Of a DNA stretch of 6,987 nt, positions 5,112 through 6,987 are shown in pieces. This DNA is from Cellvibrionales bacterium UBA2034 (lineage in GTDB: Bacteria > Pseudomonadota > Gammaproteobacteria > Pseudomonadales > UBA7239): NCBI GenBank assembly GCA_002333095.1, contig DDBK01000036.1:16028-23014 (forward strand), given 5' to 3'. Position 1 is the first letter of the stretch. Each line of letters begins with the position of its first letter. The position numbers and the translations under genes were made by a program. The notes under the pieces were generated by a model. The model ran no database searches, was not told the DNA's origin, and saw only the letters and a list, made by a program, of their open reading frames with translations.

Positions 5112-6987
5112 TTACGCCTGCCTGTTTGCCTGATAGACATTGGGGATCTGGTTGATCGCTTCCAGCAGGCGGCTCAGTTGCTGGAAATTCTCCACTTCCA
5201 GCGTTATGTTCATTTCAACAAGATTGGTCTGTTTTTCCGTGACTGTATCGAGACGGATAACGTTGGCTTCTTCGCTATCCAGCAAGGAACTGATATCACG
5301 CAGCAACCCGCGCCGTTCATAAGCCCTCACGCTGACAGATACCGGGAACGTGCTGCGGCGGGTTTTCCCCCAGTTCACGACAATGATCTGCTCGGGATAA
5401 TCCAGTTGCATCTGCAATGCCTGTTCACAAGATTGCTGGTGAACCGATACGACATTATCCGCATCAATAACGCCAACAATCACATCACCTTCTACGGGAT
5501 TACAACAGGCGGCAAGCCGCAAGGCATGCGCTTCTGCACCGATAACAGGTTTCGTGATAGCCTCGACTTGGGTAGCCCACTCCAGGGGCAAATCTGATTG
5601 CTGTGCCGCAATGCTGCCGGATTGCATGGCAACATTCAGCACTGTCGTCATGCTGCACTCGCCCGTTCCGATGGCAACATACAGATCATTCAGGCTTTTA
5701 CGCTCAAGTGCATGCGCCAGCGCTTCAAGATCCAGTTGTGGCGATACAGCCAGACGCTGGAAAGCACGATCCAGAATGGCACGGCCACTCTCGATATTTT
5801 CGTCTACTGCTTGTTGACGAAACCAGTGCTGCACACAGGAACGCGCTCTTGCTGTATGCAGATATTCCAGCCCCGATGTCAGCCAGTCCCTGCTGGGAGC
5901 CTCACGCTTTCCGGTAATAATTTCTACCTGGTCTCCTGTTTTCAGTGGCTGGTACAGCGGTACTACCCTACCGTTGATACGGCATCCACGACAACGATGT
6001 CCGACACCTGTGTGGATGTGGTACGCAAAATCCAGTGCAGTCGCCCCCAAAGGAAGATCAATGACATGCCCTTCGGGCGTGAATACATAAATGCGATCCT
6101 GGACAATATCGGCTCTCAGCTCTTTGACCAGATCCAGATCGCCGCCAGTTTCCTCATGCCAGGCAAGCACCTGTCTCAGCCATTCAATTTTTGCATCATA
6201 GCTGTCTTGATGAGTGGCTTTGTCTGCGCCCTTGTATTGCCAATGCGCGCACACACCAAACTCTGCTTCCTTGTGCATATCAAAAGTGCGTATCTGCACT
6301 TCCAGCACTTTACCTTCAGGGCCAATCACTGCCGTATGCAATGATCGATAGCCGTTGTCTTTCGGATTGGCAATGTAATCATCAAACTCATTGGGAATAT
6401 TGCGCCATAGACCATGAACAATACCCAACGCGGTATAACAATCCTGGACAGTAGGCACCAGAACCCTGAGCGCACGAATGTCATACACCTGGGAAAAACC
6501 AATACCCTTGGCGCGCATCTTGCGCCAGATACTGTAGATATGTTTTGCGCGGCCGGTAATTTCTGTCTGGATGCCAGCTTCCTGCAAGGCATCACCCAAC
6601 TGGGTTCTGGCTTGTGTAATGAATTGCTGCCTGTCCAACCTTCGCTCATCAAGCAGGCGCGCGATATGTTTGTATGCATCGGCTTCCAGATAGCGGAATG
6701 CCAGATCCTCTAGCTCCCATTTCAGATGGCCAATACCCAAACGATGCGCGAGCGGTGCGTAGACACTCATAATTTCATGTGCAACGCGTCGCCGTTTTTC
6801 CTCCGGTGCATTTTTTACTGCACGAATAGCGCAGGTTCGCTCGGCAATTTTTACAAGGGCAACGCGCACGTCATCAATGATTGCCACCAGCATTTTTCGC
6901 AGGTTCTCAACCTGCACTTCTGCTGCACGACCCAGCACGCGTTCTTCACTCAGGCTCTGTAAAGCGCTGACAGATGCCATGCGCAAT
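5112..6987 (-). CDS. relA: GTP pyrophosphokinase RelA, (p)ppGpp synthetase I (N-terminus outside window)
   Basis: RelA transfers pyrophosphate from ATP to GTP or GDP when uncharged tRNA enters the ribosome, starting the stringent response. The frame is open to the right edge. About 624 residues are present, so about 120 are missing compared with the 744 of E. coli RelA. The TTG near 6986 is not the start. Domains in order (window residue numbers): the end of an HD-type region (to about 90) with KIAERTCAIR where hydrolase-competent SpoT has ADRLHNMR; a synthetase domain (about 141-250) with GRAKHIYSIWRKM, YDIRALRVLV and EFDDYIANPKDNGYRSLHT; TGS (about 296-358); a Cys-rich region with ACCNPVEGD (C494, C495) and a downstream VHQQSC (H516, C520); and a C-terminal ACT domain (about 545-620). 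The E-F-D-D at 200-203 is the EXDD signature of monofunctional RelA, against RXKD in SpoT/Rel. So this should be RelA and a separate SpoT is expected elsewhere. Confidence 0.97.
   Translation of the reverse strand, partial: LRMASVSALQSLSEERVLGRAAEVQVENLRKMLVAIIDDVRVALVKIAERTCAIRAVKNAPEEKRRRVAHEIMSVYAPLAHRLGIGHLKWELEDLAFRYLEADAYKHIARLLDERRLDRQQFITQARTQLGDALQEAGIQTEITGRAKHIYSIWRKMRAKGIGFSQVYDIRALRVLVPTVQDCYTALGIVHGLWRNIPNEFDDYIANPKDNGYRSLHTAVIGPEGKVLEVQIRTFDMHKEAEFGVCAHWQYKGADKATHQDSYDAKIEWLRQVLAWHEETGGDLDLVKELRADIVQDRIYVFTPEGHVIDLPLGATALDFAYHIHTGVGHRCRGCRINGRVVPLYQPLKTGDQVEIITGKREAPSRDWLTSGLEYLHTARARSCVQHWFRQQAVDENIESGRAILDRAFQRLAVSPQLDLEALAHALERKSLNDLYVAIGTGECSMTTVLNVAMQSGSIAAQQSDLPLEWATQVEAITKPVIGAEAHALRLAACCNPVEGDVIVGVIDADNVVSVHQQSCEQALQMQLDYPEQIIVVNWGKTRRSTFPVSVSVRAYERRGLLRDISSLLDSEEANVIRLDTVTEKQTNLVEMNITLEVENFQQLSRLLEAINQIPNVYQANRQA

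Noticed and set aside
5598..6344. A 248-codon + strand open frame within relA
   Set aside because: It is antisense to the strongly conserved RelA synthetase and TGS regions and its translation resembles no known protein. It is a shadow frame.

Overview
This window is an ordinary housekeeping stretch of a proteobacterial chromosome. I did not find an undescribed system in it. The protein sequences look most like those of Betaproteobacteria: a long-LID adenylate kinase, a ferrochelatase with a CFQSRFG stretch, and a class A PBP1A with this C-terminal layout. Together with moderate GC content and a lysine/alanine-rich histone H1-like protein, this would fit a Nitrosomonas-like organism. That placement comes from memory of the families and was not searched.

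Layout. On the + strand at the left edge is the 3' part of mrcA (penicillin-binding protein 1A), ending at 859. Every other gene is on the - strand. Reading right to left, in their direction of transcription, they are relA (N-terminus cut off by the right edge), mazG, adk, hemH, a histone H1-like gene and tsaB. tsaB converges on mrcA with only 13 bases between the stop codons. relA and mazG are 22 bases apart and look like one operon. adk follows mazG after 170 bases. hemH follows adk after about 73 bases that contain a GC-rich hairpin. The histone-like gene lies behind an AT-rich, repeat-bearing intergenic region (2223-2434) and is closed by a strong terminator (1597-1623). tsaB starts only 19 bases beyond that terminator.

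Functions. relA (ppGpp synthesis) and mazG (NTP pyrophosphohydrolase) together concern nucleotide signalling and pool cleaning, and adk balances adenine nucleotides. hemH inserts iron in the last step of haem synthesis. tsaB serves the t6A37 tRNA modification. mrcA builds peptidoglycan. The histone-like protein is probably a nucleoid or DNA-compaction protein. It is the least conserved gene here and the one most worth a second look, because of its 11-residue (33-base) tandem repeats and the paired A/T-tract repeats upstream of it.

No RNA gene, insertion sequence, CRISPR array or phage feature was seen. The only gene-free stretches are short: 2223-2434, 4119-4288 and a few small gaps.
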